From assembly GCA_963780895.1 (NCBI GenBank), contig CAWAEG010000011.1:186001-250000 (forward strand): a stretch of DNA of 64,000 bases, in the 5' to 3' direction. Under the pieces are notes generated by a model that saw only the letters and a list, made by a program, of their open reading frames with translations, was not told where the DNA came from and did not search any database. The translations under genes were made by a program, and so were the position numbers. This DNA is from DASQFI01 sp963780895 (GTDB lineage Bacteria; Acidobacteriota; Vicinamibacteria; Vicinamibacterales; SCN-69-37). Below, piece after piece: positions 7,192 to 16,060 of this stretch. The stretch's first letter is position 1, and every line of letters starts with the position of its first letter.

Positions 7192-9317
7192 GCAAGTACC
7201 TCTGGGTCCTCGCGCTCGTGACGGGACTGACGGCGTGCGCGGCCAAAAAGCCCGCCCAGCCGCCGGCGCCGCCGCCACCGCCGCCGGTCCCGATCGACAC
7301 GAAAGCCGCCTGGACGCTGCGGCTCGAACACCAGCGGGTGTTACGCGACGGAGGGGTTGACGGGCCCGCGACCATGCCCGTGGGACCGCGCGCGCTGACG
7401 GAGGCGATCTCCGCGGATCTCGAAGGGCTCGCGGTCGATCCGGATCCTGCGCTTCGTCGCCGCGCGCTTCTCGCCATCGGCCGCGTCGGTGCCGCTGAAG
7501 GGCTGCGGGCGTTGGTCCCGGCGTTGACCGATCCGGACGAGAACGCCCGCGCGACCGCCGCGTTCGCGCTCGGCTTGCTCGCATCCAAAGACGCGATCGA
7601 TCCGCTGCGCGCTGCCCTTCAGGATCCCTCGCTGGCGGTGCGCGGCCGGGCCATCGAAGCGCTGGGGCTCATTGGCGACCCCGCCGCGGCCCCGGCGGTG
7701 GCCGACGCCGCGGGTTGCCGCGCGACGATCGCCGCTATCGAGGCCGACGACGAGGGATGGCCGAAGACGCCGGAGGTCGAGGTCTGCCGGCTCGCGCTGT
7801 TCGCGCTCGTCCGGCTTCGAGACTACGACGCGCTGGCCCGCGCCGCGCTCGACGAGCAGGGGCAGCCCGTCTCCCGCTGGTGGCCGGTCGCGTACGCGCT
7901 GCAGCGGATCAATGACGCGCGCGCCGTGCCGGCGTTGCTCACGCTGTCGTCGAGCACAGGTGTCTACACCCCGGCGTTTGCGCTGCGAGGACTCGCGGCC
8001 GCGAAGGACCGCCGTGTCGTTCCCCCCGCGGTGGCCGCGGCAACACGTGCGGATGGCGATGTCCGCCTTCGGGCCGCCGCCGTCCGCGCGCTCGGTCAGG
8101 TCGGCGGCGCCGACGTCGCCCAACCGCTCAGGAAAATCATTTCCGACCCCGCCACGCCGCCGAACCTTGCGCTCGAAGCGGTCAACGCGCTGGCGGCCGC
8201 CGGTGGACCGCAGGTGTACGGCGTGATGCTCGATCTGCTGACGGACCCGTGGCCCGCGATCCGCGCGGCGGCGATCACGGGAGCGGCTCAGCTCGATCCG
8301 GAGGGGTTCCTGCTCGTCATCTCGACGTTCGATCGGGATCCGGACTGGTCCGTGCGCGCGGCGCTGGCGAGAGTCCTGGGTTCGCTGCCCGTCGATCGGG
8401 CCACCCCCGCCCTTCAGGAGCTGGCGGCCGACGACGACGTTCGCGTGCGCGGACCGGCGCTCGAGTCGCTTGCGAAAATCGAGGTTCCGGATCTCACCAA
8501 GCGTCTCTTCGACGCGCTCGACGCGCCGGACTTCGTGGTGCGTGCGACCGCGGCGCGTTTGATGGGTGAACGGAAACCACAGGGCGGGGCGCCGCGGCTG
8601 GCCGCGGCGTATGTCCGGGCGGCCGAGGGCGATGCGGCCTACGCCGCCCGTGCGGCCGCGCTCGAGGCGCTCGCGAAGTATGGCGGGGAAGAGGCGCTGA
8701 CGACGCTCAGCAAGGCGCTCGCCGATCGCGACTGGCCCGTCCGGATCCGCGCCGCCGAGCTTCTTCGTGAGCTGGGTCAGCCGGACGCCGCCCCGGTGCG
8801 GCCTGCGCCCGTCCGGCAGTCGCTCGAGCTCTTCGAATCCCCTCGGCTCCTCCGGCCGGACTATTCACCTCACGCGTTCATCGAAACGCGGATGGGAACC
8901 ATCGAAATCGAGCTCAACGTCGTCGATTCGCCACTGACGGCGTGGACGTTCGTCGAGCTGGCGAGGGCCGGCTTCTTCAACGGCATCCGGATCCATCGCC
9001 TCGTGCCGAACTTCGTCGTGCAGGCGGGTGACCCGCGTGGAGACGGGGAAGGCGGGCCCGGCTACACGATTCGAGACGAACTGAGCCCGATGCCGTTTCT
9101 CCGCGGGACGGTGGGGATGGCGCTGGATTGGCGCGACACGGGGGGCAGCCAGTTCTTCATCACCGTGTCACCGCAGCCGCATCTCGACGGCAGGTATACG
9201 GTGTTCGGTAAGGTCGTCAACGGCATGGATCTGCTGGACGGGCTGTCGCTCTGGGACGTGATCGAGCGCGTGCGGATCTGGGACGGCAAGACGATGGGTT
9301 CGACGCCCTCGCGTTAG
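7188..9317 (+). CDS. Lipoprotein with HEAT repeats fused to a cyclophilin-type peptidyl-prolyl isomerase
   Basis: The 709-residue protein begins MSKYLWVLALVTGLTACAAKK, a lipoprotein signal with LTAC lipobox, followed by a proline-rich linker. Residues about 60-540 are repeated alpha-helical HEAT units, for example DENARATAAFALGLLAS, SLAVRGRAIEALGLIGD and DWSVRAALARVLGSLP. Residues about 560-705 are a cyclophilin domain (FIETRMGTIEIEL, IRIHRLVPNFVVQAGDPRG, GGSQFFITVSPQPHLDGRYTVFG), with the catalytic Arg and the FFI/HLDGRYTVFG active-site blocks present. The GTG start overlaps the preceding stop. It probably acts as a membrane-anchored periplasmic folding factor. That role is inferred, while the domain order is seen directly. 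Confidence 0.88.
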   Translation: MSKYLWVLALVTGLTACAAKKPAQPPAPPPPPPVPIDTKAAWTLRLEHQRVLRDGGVDGPATMPVGPRALTEAISADLEGLAVDPDPALRRRALLAIGRVGAAEGLRALVPALTDPDENARATAAFALGLLASKDAIDPLRAALQDPSLAVRGRAIEALGLIGDPAAAPAVADAAGCRATIAAIEADDEGWPKTPEVEVCRLALFALVRLRDYDALARAALDEQGQPVSRWWPVAYALQRINDARAVPALLTLSSSTGVYTPAFALRGLAAAKDRRVVPPAVAAATRADGDVRLRAAAVRALGQVGGADVAQPLRKIISDPATPPNLALEAVNALAAAGGPQVYGVMLDLLTDPWPAIRAAAITGAAQLDPEGFLLVISTFDRDPDWSVRAALARVLGSLPVDRATPALQELAADDDVRVRGPALESLAKIEVPDLTKRLFDALDAPDFVVRATAARLMGERKPQGGAPRLAAAYVRAAEGDAAYAARAAALEALAKYGGEEALTTLSKALADRDWPVRIRAAELLRELGQPDAAPVRPAPVRQSLELFESPRLLRPDYSPHAFIETRMGTIEIELNVVDSPLTAWTFVELARAGFFNGIRIHRLVPNFVVQAGDPRGDGEGGPGYTIRDELSPMPFLRGTVGMALDWRDTGGSQFFITVSPQPHLDGRYTVFGKVVNGMDLLDGLSLWDVIERVRIWDGKTMGSTPSR

Positions 9318-9324
9318 GGGGAAG

Positions 9325-9375
9325 GACCTCGGGTTTCGTTTCTTGAAGAGCAGGGCGGCAACGAAACCCGAGGTC
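9325..9375. repeat. Inverted repeat gacctcgggtttcgtt / aacgaaacccgaggtc
   Basis: Arms of 16 bases (9325-9340 and 9360-9375) are perfectly complementary around a 19-base loop, 7 bases after the HEAT-cyclophilin stop. The sequence after it is A-rich, not T-rich, on the plus strand, so the structure is not a classical terminator by itself. The 14-mer cgaaacccgaggtc recurs once at about 54352, just after the WD40 gene stop. Confidence 0.65.
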
Positions 9376-9386
9376 TAAAAGAAAAA

Positions 9387-9405
9387 GGGGGCGACAATCG
9401 CCCCC
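9387..9405. terminator. Compact bidirectional hairpin terminator
   Basis: The hairpin gggggcga-caa-tcgccccc has an 8 bp stem. It is flanked by tctttctcttt on the right and by aaaagaaaaa on the left, so a T-rich tail follows it in both directions. It can end transcription of the plus-strand menC-like/HEAT-cyclophilin pair and of the tiny minus-strand ORF that stops at 9431. Confidence 0.7.
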
Positions 9406-9430
9406 TCTTTCTCTTTCAAGCCAGGCAGGC

Positions 9431-9484
9431 TTAGCGCTTCTTGCCGCCCTTCTTTTTCCCGCCCTTGGCTGCTTTCTTCGCCAT
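9431..9484 (-). CDS. Tiny lysine/glycine-rich basic peptide (17 residues)
   Basis: An ATG at 9484 opens a short frame reading MAKKAAKGGKKKGGKKR, then TAA. It is preceded by a strong ribosome-binding stretch (AAGGGGGG about 10 bases upstream) and followed 26 bases later by a hairpin with a T-rich tail, so it has the parts of a real small gene. Eight of 17 residues are Lys, and the composition resembles the basic tails of histone H1-like nucleic-acid-binding proteins. I recognise no family. Chance is possible in such a short frame, but codon placement, RBS and terminator agree. Confidence 0.45.
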   Translation of the reverse strand: MAKKAAKGGKKKGGKKR

Positions 9485-9644
9485 TGTCTTGGTTCCCCCC
9501 CTTCACGGTGGTGTGCTGCGCAGGCATCGACTGCGCCGCGGCGTCGCTGCCAACCGGCACGCATGACCCGCGCGCGCAGCGCCCTTGCCTTGCTGCAGAC
9601 AATCGAGCGTTGATCGGGCGGCTCGCGTCTGCGATCTCGGACAC

Positions 9645-9678
9645 AAAAAAAAGGGTGCAGGCACAAGTGCCGCACCCT
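9645..9678 (-). terminator. Rho-independent terminator, minus strand
   Basis: The hairpin arms are agggtgcaggcac and gtgccgcaccct (9652-9678), with one bulged base. On the minus strand the hairpin is followed directly by eight T (aaaaaaaa at 9645-9652 on the plus strand). It lies about 270 bases beyond the ddl stop and is the first good terminator for that minus-strand transcript. The stretch 9485-9944 otherwise holds no supported gene. Confidence 0.6.
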
Positions 9679-9781
9679 GTCGCCTTACGTCGTTGCCTGG
9701 CGCCTCGCCGCGTTCGGGTCGATCATGACTCGACGCGTCGTTCGACTTCCGTCGGTGTCCATTAAGAACGGCGCGAGAGCA

Positions 9782-9831
9782 ACTGACTCATCATCACTGT
9801 CGACGATGCACAACAGATCGTATGAGTCAGT
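9782..9831. repeat. Inverted repeat actgactcat / atgagtcagt
   Basis: The perfect 10-base arms 9782-9791 and 9822-9831 are separated by 30 bases. They lie in the gene-free stretch between the ddl stop (9945) and its terminator. Each arm contains the symmetric core tgactca/tgagtca, which could be a protein-binding site, or the pair could form an RNA hairpin in the ddl 3' region. No function can be assigned. Confidence 0.4.
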
Positions 9832-9944
9832 CGATCGCACGCAAGACGTAGATTAGGGTTGGTCTTGAGGAGAGTCAAGCACATTCTTCGTCTCGACGCG
9901 CGTCGATCGTGCGCTCGACGCGCACGCGATCGCCCGCGCGCGAC

Positions 9945-11105
9945 TCAGAACACCGTCGTCTTGAGCTCCTGCTTCTCGGTGTGGCGCTCGAGGGCGAGCG
10001 CGATGAGCCGATCGACGAGCGCGGCGTACGGCACGCCCGACGTCGCCCACAGCTTCGAGTACATGCTGATGGTGGTGAACCCGGGGAGCGTGTTGATCTC
10101 GTTCACGTAGAGCGCGCCGGTCGCGCGGCTCAGCAGGAAGTCGACCCGCGCGAGCCCGGAGCCGTCGATGGCGTCGAAGGCCGCGAGGGCCAGCTGCTGC
10201 ACCTCGCGCGCCTGCGCCTCCTCGAGCACGGCGGGGATCTCCAGCCGCGAGTGCCCGTCGATGTACTTCGCCTGGTAGTCGTAGAACTCCCGCGACGGGA
10301 CGATCTCGCCGGGCACGGACGCTTCGGGCGCCTCGTTGCCGAGCACCGCGCACTCGATCTCCCGGGCGTCGGCGACCGCCGCTTCGACCACCACCTTGCG
10401 GTCGAACTCGAACGCCTGGTCGAGCGCGGTGCCCAGCTCCTGGGGCTCGTGGACCTTCGAAATCCCCACGCTGGACCCCATATTGGCCGGCTTCACAAAG
10501 ACGGGGTACGGCAGTGATTGTTCGACCGCCGCGCCGACCGTCCGGGGCGACGTCCGCCATTCGCGCCGGCGGACGACCTGCCAGTCGCAGACCGGCAACC
10601 CGCGCGCCCGGAACAGCACCTTCATGACGGCCTTGTCCATGCCGACCGACGAGGCCAGCACGCCGCACCCGACGTAGGCGACGTTGGCGAGCTCGAGCAG
10701 GCCTTGAATGGTGCCGTCTTCGCCGTACGGGCCGTGGAGGACGGGGAAGATCACGTCGAGCCTGAGACCGGTGAGCGCCGCGGCGGCTTCCGCTTCGTCG
10801 GCGCGCGCCGATCGGCGATCGACCAGCACAATCGTCTCTTCGGCGGGACGCGGAGGCAGGAACACTTCGCGACCGCCGCGCACGCGCGCGACTTCACTCC
10901 GCGTCTGCTCGATCACCTCCGCCGCCGACGCGGCGGAGGGCGGACGATCGGCGAGTACCCAGCGGCCGTCCTTCTCGATGCGAAGCGCGACAGGCTCGTA
11001 GCGCTGTCGATCGAGATTGGCGAAGACAGCCGCCGCGGATGCCAGCGAGACTTCATGCTCGCCCGAGCGTCCGCCGTAGAGCACACCAACGCGAAGACGT
11101 TTCAC
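9945..11105 (-). CDS. ddl: D-alanine--D-alanine ligase
   Basis: This ATP-grasp ligase makes the D-Ala-D-Ala dipeptide of peptidoglycan precursors. Family blocks in order are VGVLYGGRSGEHEVSL at the N-terminus, VIFPVLHGPYGEDGTIQGLLEL, VGCGVLASSVGMDKAVMK, VFVKPANMGSSVGISKV (ATP binding) and the metal/ATP-binding C-terminal VNEINTLPGFTTISMY. It has 386 residues and an intact frame. It is transcribed divergently from tgt, with only 35 bases between the two starts, so promoters must overlap or lie inside the neighbouring coding starts. Confidence 0.95.
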   Translation of the reverse strand: MKRLRVGVLYGGRSGEHEVSLASAAAVFANLDRQRYEPVALRIEKDGRWVLADRPPSAASAAEVIEQTRSEVARVRGGREVFLPPRPAEETIVLVDRRSARADEAEAAAALTGLRLDVIFPVLHGPYGEDGTIQGLLELANVAYVGCGVLASSVGMDKAVMKVLFRARGLPVCDWQVVRRREWRTSPRTVGAAVEQSLPYPVFVKPANMGSSVGISKVHEPQELGTALDQAFEFDRKVVVEAAVADAREIECAVLGNEAPEASVPGEIVPSREFYDYQAKYIDGHSRLEIPAVLEEAQAREVQQLALAAFDAIDGSGLARVDFLLSRATGALYVNEINTLPGFTTISMYSKLWATSGVPYAALVDRLIALALERHTEKQELKTTVF

Positions 11106-11140
11106 GGGAAATATCGGGAGGTCATTATAGGCTAAGCGCG

Positions 11141-12301
11141 GTGAGCGAACCGTTCAGGTTTGAGGTTGTCGCGCGGGACGGCCAGGCGCGGCGCGGCCGC
11201 CTCTCCCTGCCGCACGGGATCGTCGAGACGCCCGCGTTCATGCCGGTCGGCACACGCGGCGCCGTGAAAGGCGTGACCGTCGAGCAGCTGCAGGATCTCG
11301 GCGCCGAAATCCTGCTCGCCAACACGTATCACTTACATCTTCGTCCGGGCGCCGATCTCATCGCGCGCGCCGGCGGTCTCCACCGCTTTACCGGCTGGCC
11401 GTCGCCGATCCTCACCGACTCCGGCGGGTATCAAGTCTTCAGTCTGGCGTCCCGGGCGAAGGTGACCGAAGACGGCGTCGTGTTCCGCTCGCACCTCGAC
11501 GGGCAGTCGCACACCCTGACGCCGGAGTCGGTGGTCGATATCCAGGCCCGTCTCGGTTCGGATGTCGCGATGATGTTCGACCAGTGCCCGAGCTGGCCCG
11601 CCACCCGTGAGGAGGCCGAGGCGGCGATGTCGCGCACGTTGAGGTGGGCGCGCCGTGCGCGCGATCGGCATCAGGCGCTCGAGAGCGGCGCCGCGCCGGA
11701 GCTTCCGCGGCCTGCGCCCGGCCAGGTGCAGTTCGGGATCGTGCAGGGCGGGACGTTCAAGGATCTTCGTGATCTCAGCGTCCAGGGGACGGTCGCCGTC
11801 GGATTCGATGCGTATGCCATCGGGGGCTTGTCTGTGGGGGAGCCGGTCGAGACGATGTACGACGTCGTCGGCCACACCGCTCCCCAGCTGCCCGAAGACC
11901 GGCCGCGCTACCTGATGGGGACGGGGATGCCCGACGACCTGGTCGAAAGCGTGGCCCGGGGCATCGATCTGTTCGACTGCGTGCTGCCGACCAGAAACGC
12001 CAGAAACGGCCAGCTCTTCACCCGGCACGGGCCTCTCAATATCAAGAACGCGCGCTACGCCGAGGACCACCGCCCCCCGGATGGCGAATGCACTTGTCCG
12101 ACCTGCCGGCGATACAGCCGCGCCTATCTCCGGCACCTGTTCGTGTCGGGCGAGCTCACCGCGGCCACCCTTAACACGTTGCACAATCTACACTTTTACC
12201 TTGACACCATGCGCGGGATTAGGAAGGCTATTGAGTTCGGAACCTTCGATACGTTCCAGAGAGCGTTCCTCGAGACGTATTCCCGCCGGCACATTTCATA
12301 A
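11141..12301 (+). CDS. tgt: Queuine/preQ1 tRNA-ribosyltransferase
   Basis: Tgt exchanges guanine-34 for preQ1 in tRNAs with GUN anticodons. The gene starts at GTG 11141 (VSEPFRFEVVARDGQARRG) and encodes 386 residues. Seen are the substrate-binding LTDSGGYQVFSL block, the nucleophile region IDLFDCVLPTRNARNG, and the zinc site CTCPTC...YLRHL near the C-terminus. It heads the conserved tgt-yajC-secD-secF cluster: yajC begins 5 bases after its stop. Confidence 0.95.
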   Translation: MSEPFRFEVVARDGQARRGRLSLPHGIVETPAFMPVGTRGAVKGVTVEQLQDLGAEILLANTYHLHLRPGADLIARAGGLHRFTGWPSPILTDSGGYQVFSLASRAKVTEDGVVFRSHLDGQSHTLTPESVVDIQARLGSDVAMMFDQCPSWPATREEAEAAMSRTLRWARRARDRHQALESGAAPELPRPAPGQVQFGIVQGGTFKDLRDLSVQGTVAVGFDAYAIGGLSVGEPVETMYDVVGHTAPQLPEDRPRYLMGTGMPDDLVESVARGIDLFDCVLPTRNARNGQLFTRHGPLNIKNARYAEDHRPPDGECTCPTCRRYSRAYLRHLFVSGELTAATLNTLHNLHFYLDTMRGIRKAIEFGTFDTFQRAFLETYSRRHIS

Positions 12302-12306
12302 CTAGA

Positions 12307-12660
12307 ATGACCGATCCCATGACAGTGCCGTTCGTGGTGGCCATGGCGCAGCCGGCGCAGGGACAGGGCAACATCCTGATCCAGCTCTTCCCGTTCGTCT
12401 TGATGATCGGCATCTTCTATCTATTGGTGCTGATGCCGATGCGGAAGCGCCAGAAGAAGGTGCAGGACTTCCAGGCCGCGTTGAAGGTCGGTGACAAGAT
12501 CGTCACGACGAGCGGCATTTACGGGCTGATCACGCGAGTGTCGGATCTGACCGTCCAGGTCCAGATCGCGGACAAAGTGAAGATCGAGGTGGCGCGAGCA
12601 GCCATTGGCGGCTACCAGGGGCAGGAGCCCGTCGTGCAGCCCGAGTCGGGTCGGAACTAA
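12307..12660 (+). CDS. yajC: Preprotein translocase accessory subunit YajC
   Basis: This 117-residue inner-membrane protein has one transmembrane segment (ILIQLFPFVLMIGIFYLLVLMP). It is followed by the family block RKRQKKVQDFQAALKVGDKIVTTSGIYG and a small beta domain. It forms a complex with SecDF. Its place between tgt and secD is the classical arrangement. The start could be ATG 12307 or the in-frame ATG at 12319; I kept the first. Confidence 0.93.
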   Translation: MTDPMTVPFVVAMAQPAQGQGNILIQLFPFVLMIGIFYLLVLMPMRKRQKKVQDFQAALKVGDKIVTTSGIYGLITRVSDLTVQVQIADKVKIEVARAAIGGYQGQEPVVQPESGRN

Positions 12661-12665
12661 CAACG

Positions 12666-14228
12666 ATGTACGCAAACCTCCGGTGGAAGATGCTTTTGAT
12701 CCTCGCCGTGACGGCGCTGGCCGTCTGGGCGTTTTACCCGCCGAGCCAGAAGGTCAAACTCGGACTGGACCTCAAGGGCGGCGTGCACATGATCCTGAGG
12801 GTTCACACCGACGACGCGCTTAAGCTCGAGACCGAGACGGCGGCCGAACAACTCCGTGAAGCGCTCACAACCGCCGGCATCACGCCCACGGCGGTGAAGC
12901 CGACGAGCCTGACCGAGTTCATGGTCGAAGGCATCCCACAAGCCAGTGACACACAGTTCCGCCAGATCGCCGACCTGCAGGTCACCGCAAGTTTCGATCG
13001 GGAAAGCCAGGGCGGCGGCACCTACCGGCTCCGCATGCGTCCGAACATGGCGGTCCGAAACCGCGCGGACGCTGTGACGCAGGCGCTCCAGACGATCGAG
13101 CGGCGCGTCAACGAGTACGGCGTTTCCGAGCCGATTGTGGCGCCCTACGGCACATCCGGCGATCAGATTGTCGTCGAGCTCCCGGGCGTGTCCGACATTG
13201 CCCGCGCGATGGAGCTCATCGGGAAGACCGCGCGGCTGGAAATCAAGCTCGTCGAAGGCGTGGCGGCAGACGAGGCGACCCTGCTGCAGGCGCACGGCGG
13301 CAAGGTGCCGCCGGATATGGAGATCAAGCCCGGGCTCTCGGGCACCCAGGGCGATTCGTCGAAGGTGCTGTACCTCGTCCGCCGGACGCCAGTCGTGACC
13401 GGAACCGACCTTCGCAACGCCCGCCCGACCGTGGACGAGTTCAACCAGCCGGCCGTCGGCTTCTCGCTCAACAGCGACGGCGCGGTCAAGTTCGGCAAGG
13501 CGACCGGCGCGAACATCGGCCGGCAGCTGGCGATCATCCTCGATGACTTCGTCCAATCGGCGCCGGTCATCGAGGGCCGCATCGACCGGGAAGGCCGGAT
13601 TTCGGGGAGCTTCACGCCTCAGGAAGCGAGCGACCTGTCGCTGGTCCTGCGGTCGGGCGCGCTGCCGGCGTCGCTGTCCTATCTCGAGCGTCGTGAAGTG
13701 GGTCCGTCCCTGGGGCGCGACTCGATCCGCGCCGGGATCATCGCGTCGATCGTCGGCCTGACGTTCGTCGCGCTGTTCATGCTCACGTACTACCAGCTTT
13801 CGGGGATCAATGCCGTGGTCTCGGTGGCGCTGAACCTGGTCATCCTGCTCGGGTTCATGGCCTACATCGGCGGGGTGATGACCTTGCCGGGCATCGCCGG
13901 CTTCATCCTCACGATTGGCATCGGCGTCGATTCGAACGTGCTGATTTTCGAGCGCATCCGCGAGGAACTGGCGGCCAGGAAGGGCGCGCGCCAGGCGGTC
14001 GCGGCGGGCTTCGATCGCGTGTTCCTGACGATTCTGGACACCCACATTGCGTCGTTGATCTCGGCGGCGTTCCTGTTTCAGTTCGGGACCGGGCCGATTC
14101 GGGGGTTCGCGACGACGCTGTTCTTCGGGCTGCTGTCAAACGTGTTCACCGCGGTGTTCGTCTCTCGGACGCTGTTCGAGCTCGTGCTGTCGCGCAAGCC
14201 GGCGGGATCGGTGAAGTTGAGCATATAG
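12666..14228 (+). CDS. secD: Protein translocase subunit SecD
   Basis: This RND-like proton-driven component pulls secreted proteins across the inner membrane. The first membrane helix (MLLILAVTALAVWAF) is followed by the D1 signature KLGLDLKGGVHMIL, a large periplasmic P1 domain, and the C-terminal five-helix bundle. That bundle carries the D4 motif GIGVDSNVLIFERIREEL. The gene has 520 residues, begins 5 bases after yajC and is 18 bases before secF, so it is co-transcribed. Confidence 0.95.
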   Translation: MYANLRWKMLLILAVTALAVWAFYPPSQKVKLGLDLKGGVHMILRVHTDDALKLETETAAEQLREALTTAGITPTAVKPTSLTEFMVEGIPQASDTQFRQIADLQVTASFDRESQGGGTYRLRMRPNMAVRNRADAVTQALQTIERRVNEYGVSEPIVAPYGTSGDQIVVELPGVSDIARAMELIGKTARLEIKLVEGVAADEATLLQAHGGKVPPDMEIKPGLSGTQGDSSKVLYLVRRTPVVTGTDLRNARPTVDEFNQPAVGFSLNSDGAVKFGKATGANIGRQLAIILDDFVQSAPVIEGRIDREGRISGSFTPQEASDLSLVLRSGALPASLSYLERREVGPSLGRDSIRAGIIASIVGLTFVALFMLTYYQLSGINAVVSVALNLVILLGFMAYIGGVMTLPGIAGFILTIGIGVDSNVLIFERIREELAARKGARQAVAAGFDRVFLTILDTHIASLISAAFLFQFGTGPIRGFATTLFFGLLSNVFTAVFVSRTLFELVLSRKPAGSVKLSI

Positions 14229-14246
14229 AGGCTGGAGCGACGACCG

Positions 14247-15201
14247 ATGCGCATTCTCGCGAATACGAACTTCAATTTCATCCGGTGGCGCTGGCACGCC
14301 TTCGTACTCTCGATCGCCCTGATTGCGACCGGCATCGCCACCATGGTCAGTCGCGGTGGAATGGCGCTCGGGGTGGATTTCACGGGCGGCACCGTCATCG
14401 TGGTGCAGTTCGCGAAGCCGACGGGCGAAGAGGTGGTTCGCAACGCCCTCAGCGCCCTGAGCGGGGACACCGTCGTCCAGAGGTTCGGCTCCCCCGGCGA
14501 CAACCAGATCATGATTCGGCTCCCGATCCTGTCGGGGACCGAGCAAGGGTTGGGTCTTGACGCCGACGCGGCGCGCGTTGAGGAAGCGCTTAAGGCCGCC
14601 AATGTCGGCGAGTTCACACGCGTCAGTCGCGACCTCGTCGGGCCGACGATTGGCCGCGATCTGCAGCGGAAGGGGATCATGGCGACCGTTGCGTCGCTCG
14701 TCGGCATCATGGCGTACATCGCCCTCCGGTTCCGGCTCAGTTTCGGGGTGGGCGCGATGATCGCGAGCATCCACGATGTGCTCGTGACGCTGTCGCTGCT
14801 GATGCTGTTCAATTACGAGCTCACGCTGAACGTCGTAGCCGCCATCCTCACGCTGACGGGCTACGGCGTCAACGACCAGATCGTCGTCTTCGATCGCGTC
14901 CGGGAGAATCTGCGAAAGAGCCGGACCGAGCCGCATGGATTCGGTGATCAACACGAGCGTGAACCAGACGCTCCCGCGGACCATCATCACGGCCGGCGTG
15001 ACCTTCCTTGCCGTGCTGGCGCTGTATCTCTTCGGTGGCGAGGTGCTCGAGGGTTTTGCGTTCGCGATGCTCGTCGGGATTGTCACGAGCACGTACTCGA
15101 CGGTCTACATCGCGTCGGCGGTCGCGGTCGTCCTGAGCAAACGCCGCGGCGGCACGCCGACGGTCACCCAGGCGCAGGCGAAGGCCAGGCGGCGCGCGTG
15201 A
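14247..15201 (+). CDS. secF: Protein translocase subunit SecF (reading frame broken near 14932)
   Basis: The N-terminal part is typical SecF: membrane helix, GVDFTGGTVIVVQF, periplasmic domain, RFRLSFGVGAMIASIHDVLVTL and TGYGVNDQIVVFDRVRENLRKS. The frame then slips near 14930-14935. The essential continuation MDSVINTSVNQTLPRTIIT...LYLFGGEVLEGFAFAML lies one frame over and ends at 15201. Deleting one base in the ccgcatgg stretch would restore a normal SecF of about 317 residues. Since SecD, YajC and the operon are intact, I regard the break as a probable sequence error. Confidence 0.88.
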
Positions 15202-15241
15202 GCCCGGCCGCGCGTGGCAGGTGGAAGGCTGAAGTGGCTGG

Positions 15242-16054
15242 GTGAATCTTCTTGCGGCCGCGCTTCTCGGCATCGTCCAGGGACTCACGGAGTTCCTTCC
15301 GGTGTCGAGCTCGGCGCACCTCATCCTCGGTCGCGCGTTTTTCGGCTGGGACGCCGAGCGGTCGTTCGGCCTGGCGTTTGACGTGGCCTGTCACGTCGGC
15401 ACGCTCGCGGCCGTGCTCGTTTTTTTCCGCGACGACATCCGGGAGATGATCGCGGCGCTGCCGCGAGCTCTGAGCGGCTCGCCGGGTCCGGCGGAGCGAC
15501 GAATCCGGCTGATCGCCGTGGGCACGCTGCCCATCGTGGTCGCGGGCGCGATTTACACGGATGCGGTCGAGGCGACGCTTCGCACGCCGCTCGTGGCGGC
15601 CATCGCGCTGATTGTGGGGGCGGGCTTGCTGCTCGTGATCGAGCGGCTGAGCGCCCGCACCAAAGGGGAAGAGGCGCTGACAGCCGCCGGCGCGCTCGCC
15701 ATCGGCGCCGCGCAGGCCGTTGCGCTCGTGCCGGGCGTGTCGCGATCGGGCGCGACGATCGTCACGGGCATGGCGTTGGGACTGAGACGGGAAGCCGCGG
15801 CGCGATTCGCGTTTCTCATGAGCATTCCGGCGATTCTGGCCGCGGGCGCCAGGGAAGCGCTCGAGCTGCGGCACATCACCCTCGGAGCCGACGCCGTCCC
15901 GCTGTTCGCGGTCGGGATGGTGACGTCGGCCGTCGTCGGCTATTTCACGGTGAAGTACTTCATCAGGTTCCTGGTCAGCCACCGGCTCGACGTGTTCGCC
16001 TGGTACCGCGTCGCGCTGGCGGCGGCGACGTTCGTCTGGCTGGCGGTGCGGTGA
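15242..16054 (+). CDS. uppP: Undecaprenyl-diphosphatase UppP (BacA)
   Basis: UppP is an integral membrane phosphatase that recycles the C55 lipid carrier for peptidoglycan and O-antigen synthesis. Both active-site motifs are present: GLTEFLPVSSSAHLIL near the N-terminus and PGVSRSGATI in the middle. The family's hydrophobic helices surround them. It has 270 residues, a GTG start, and lies 40 bases after secF. The next gene starts 6 bases after its stop, so uppP may be read through from the sec cluster. Confidence 0.95.
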   Translation: MNLLAAALLGIVQGLTEFLPVSSSAHLILGRAFFGWDAERSFGLAFDVACHVGTLAAVLVFFRDDIREMIAALPRALSGSPGPAERRIRLIAVGTLPIVVAGAIYTDAVEATLRTPLVAAIALIVGAGLLLVIERLSARTKGEEALTAAGALAIGAAQAVALVPGVSRSGATIVTGMALGLRREAAARFAFLMSIPAILAAGAREALELRHITLGADAVPLFAVGMVTSAVVGYFTVKYFIRFLVSHRLDVFAWYRVALAAATFVWLAVR

Positions 16055-16060
16055 CCCCCC

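Noticed and set aside
12657..14045. 462-codon minus-strand frame opposite secD
   Set aside because: Antisense shadow of secD with no domain, RBS or operon context.
14900..14960. Programmed frameshift in secF
   Set aside because: No slippery heptamer or downstream pseudoknot is visible, and the same type of break occurs in several unrelated genes.
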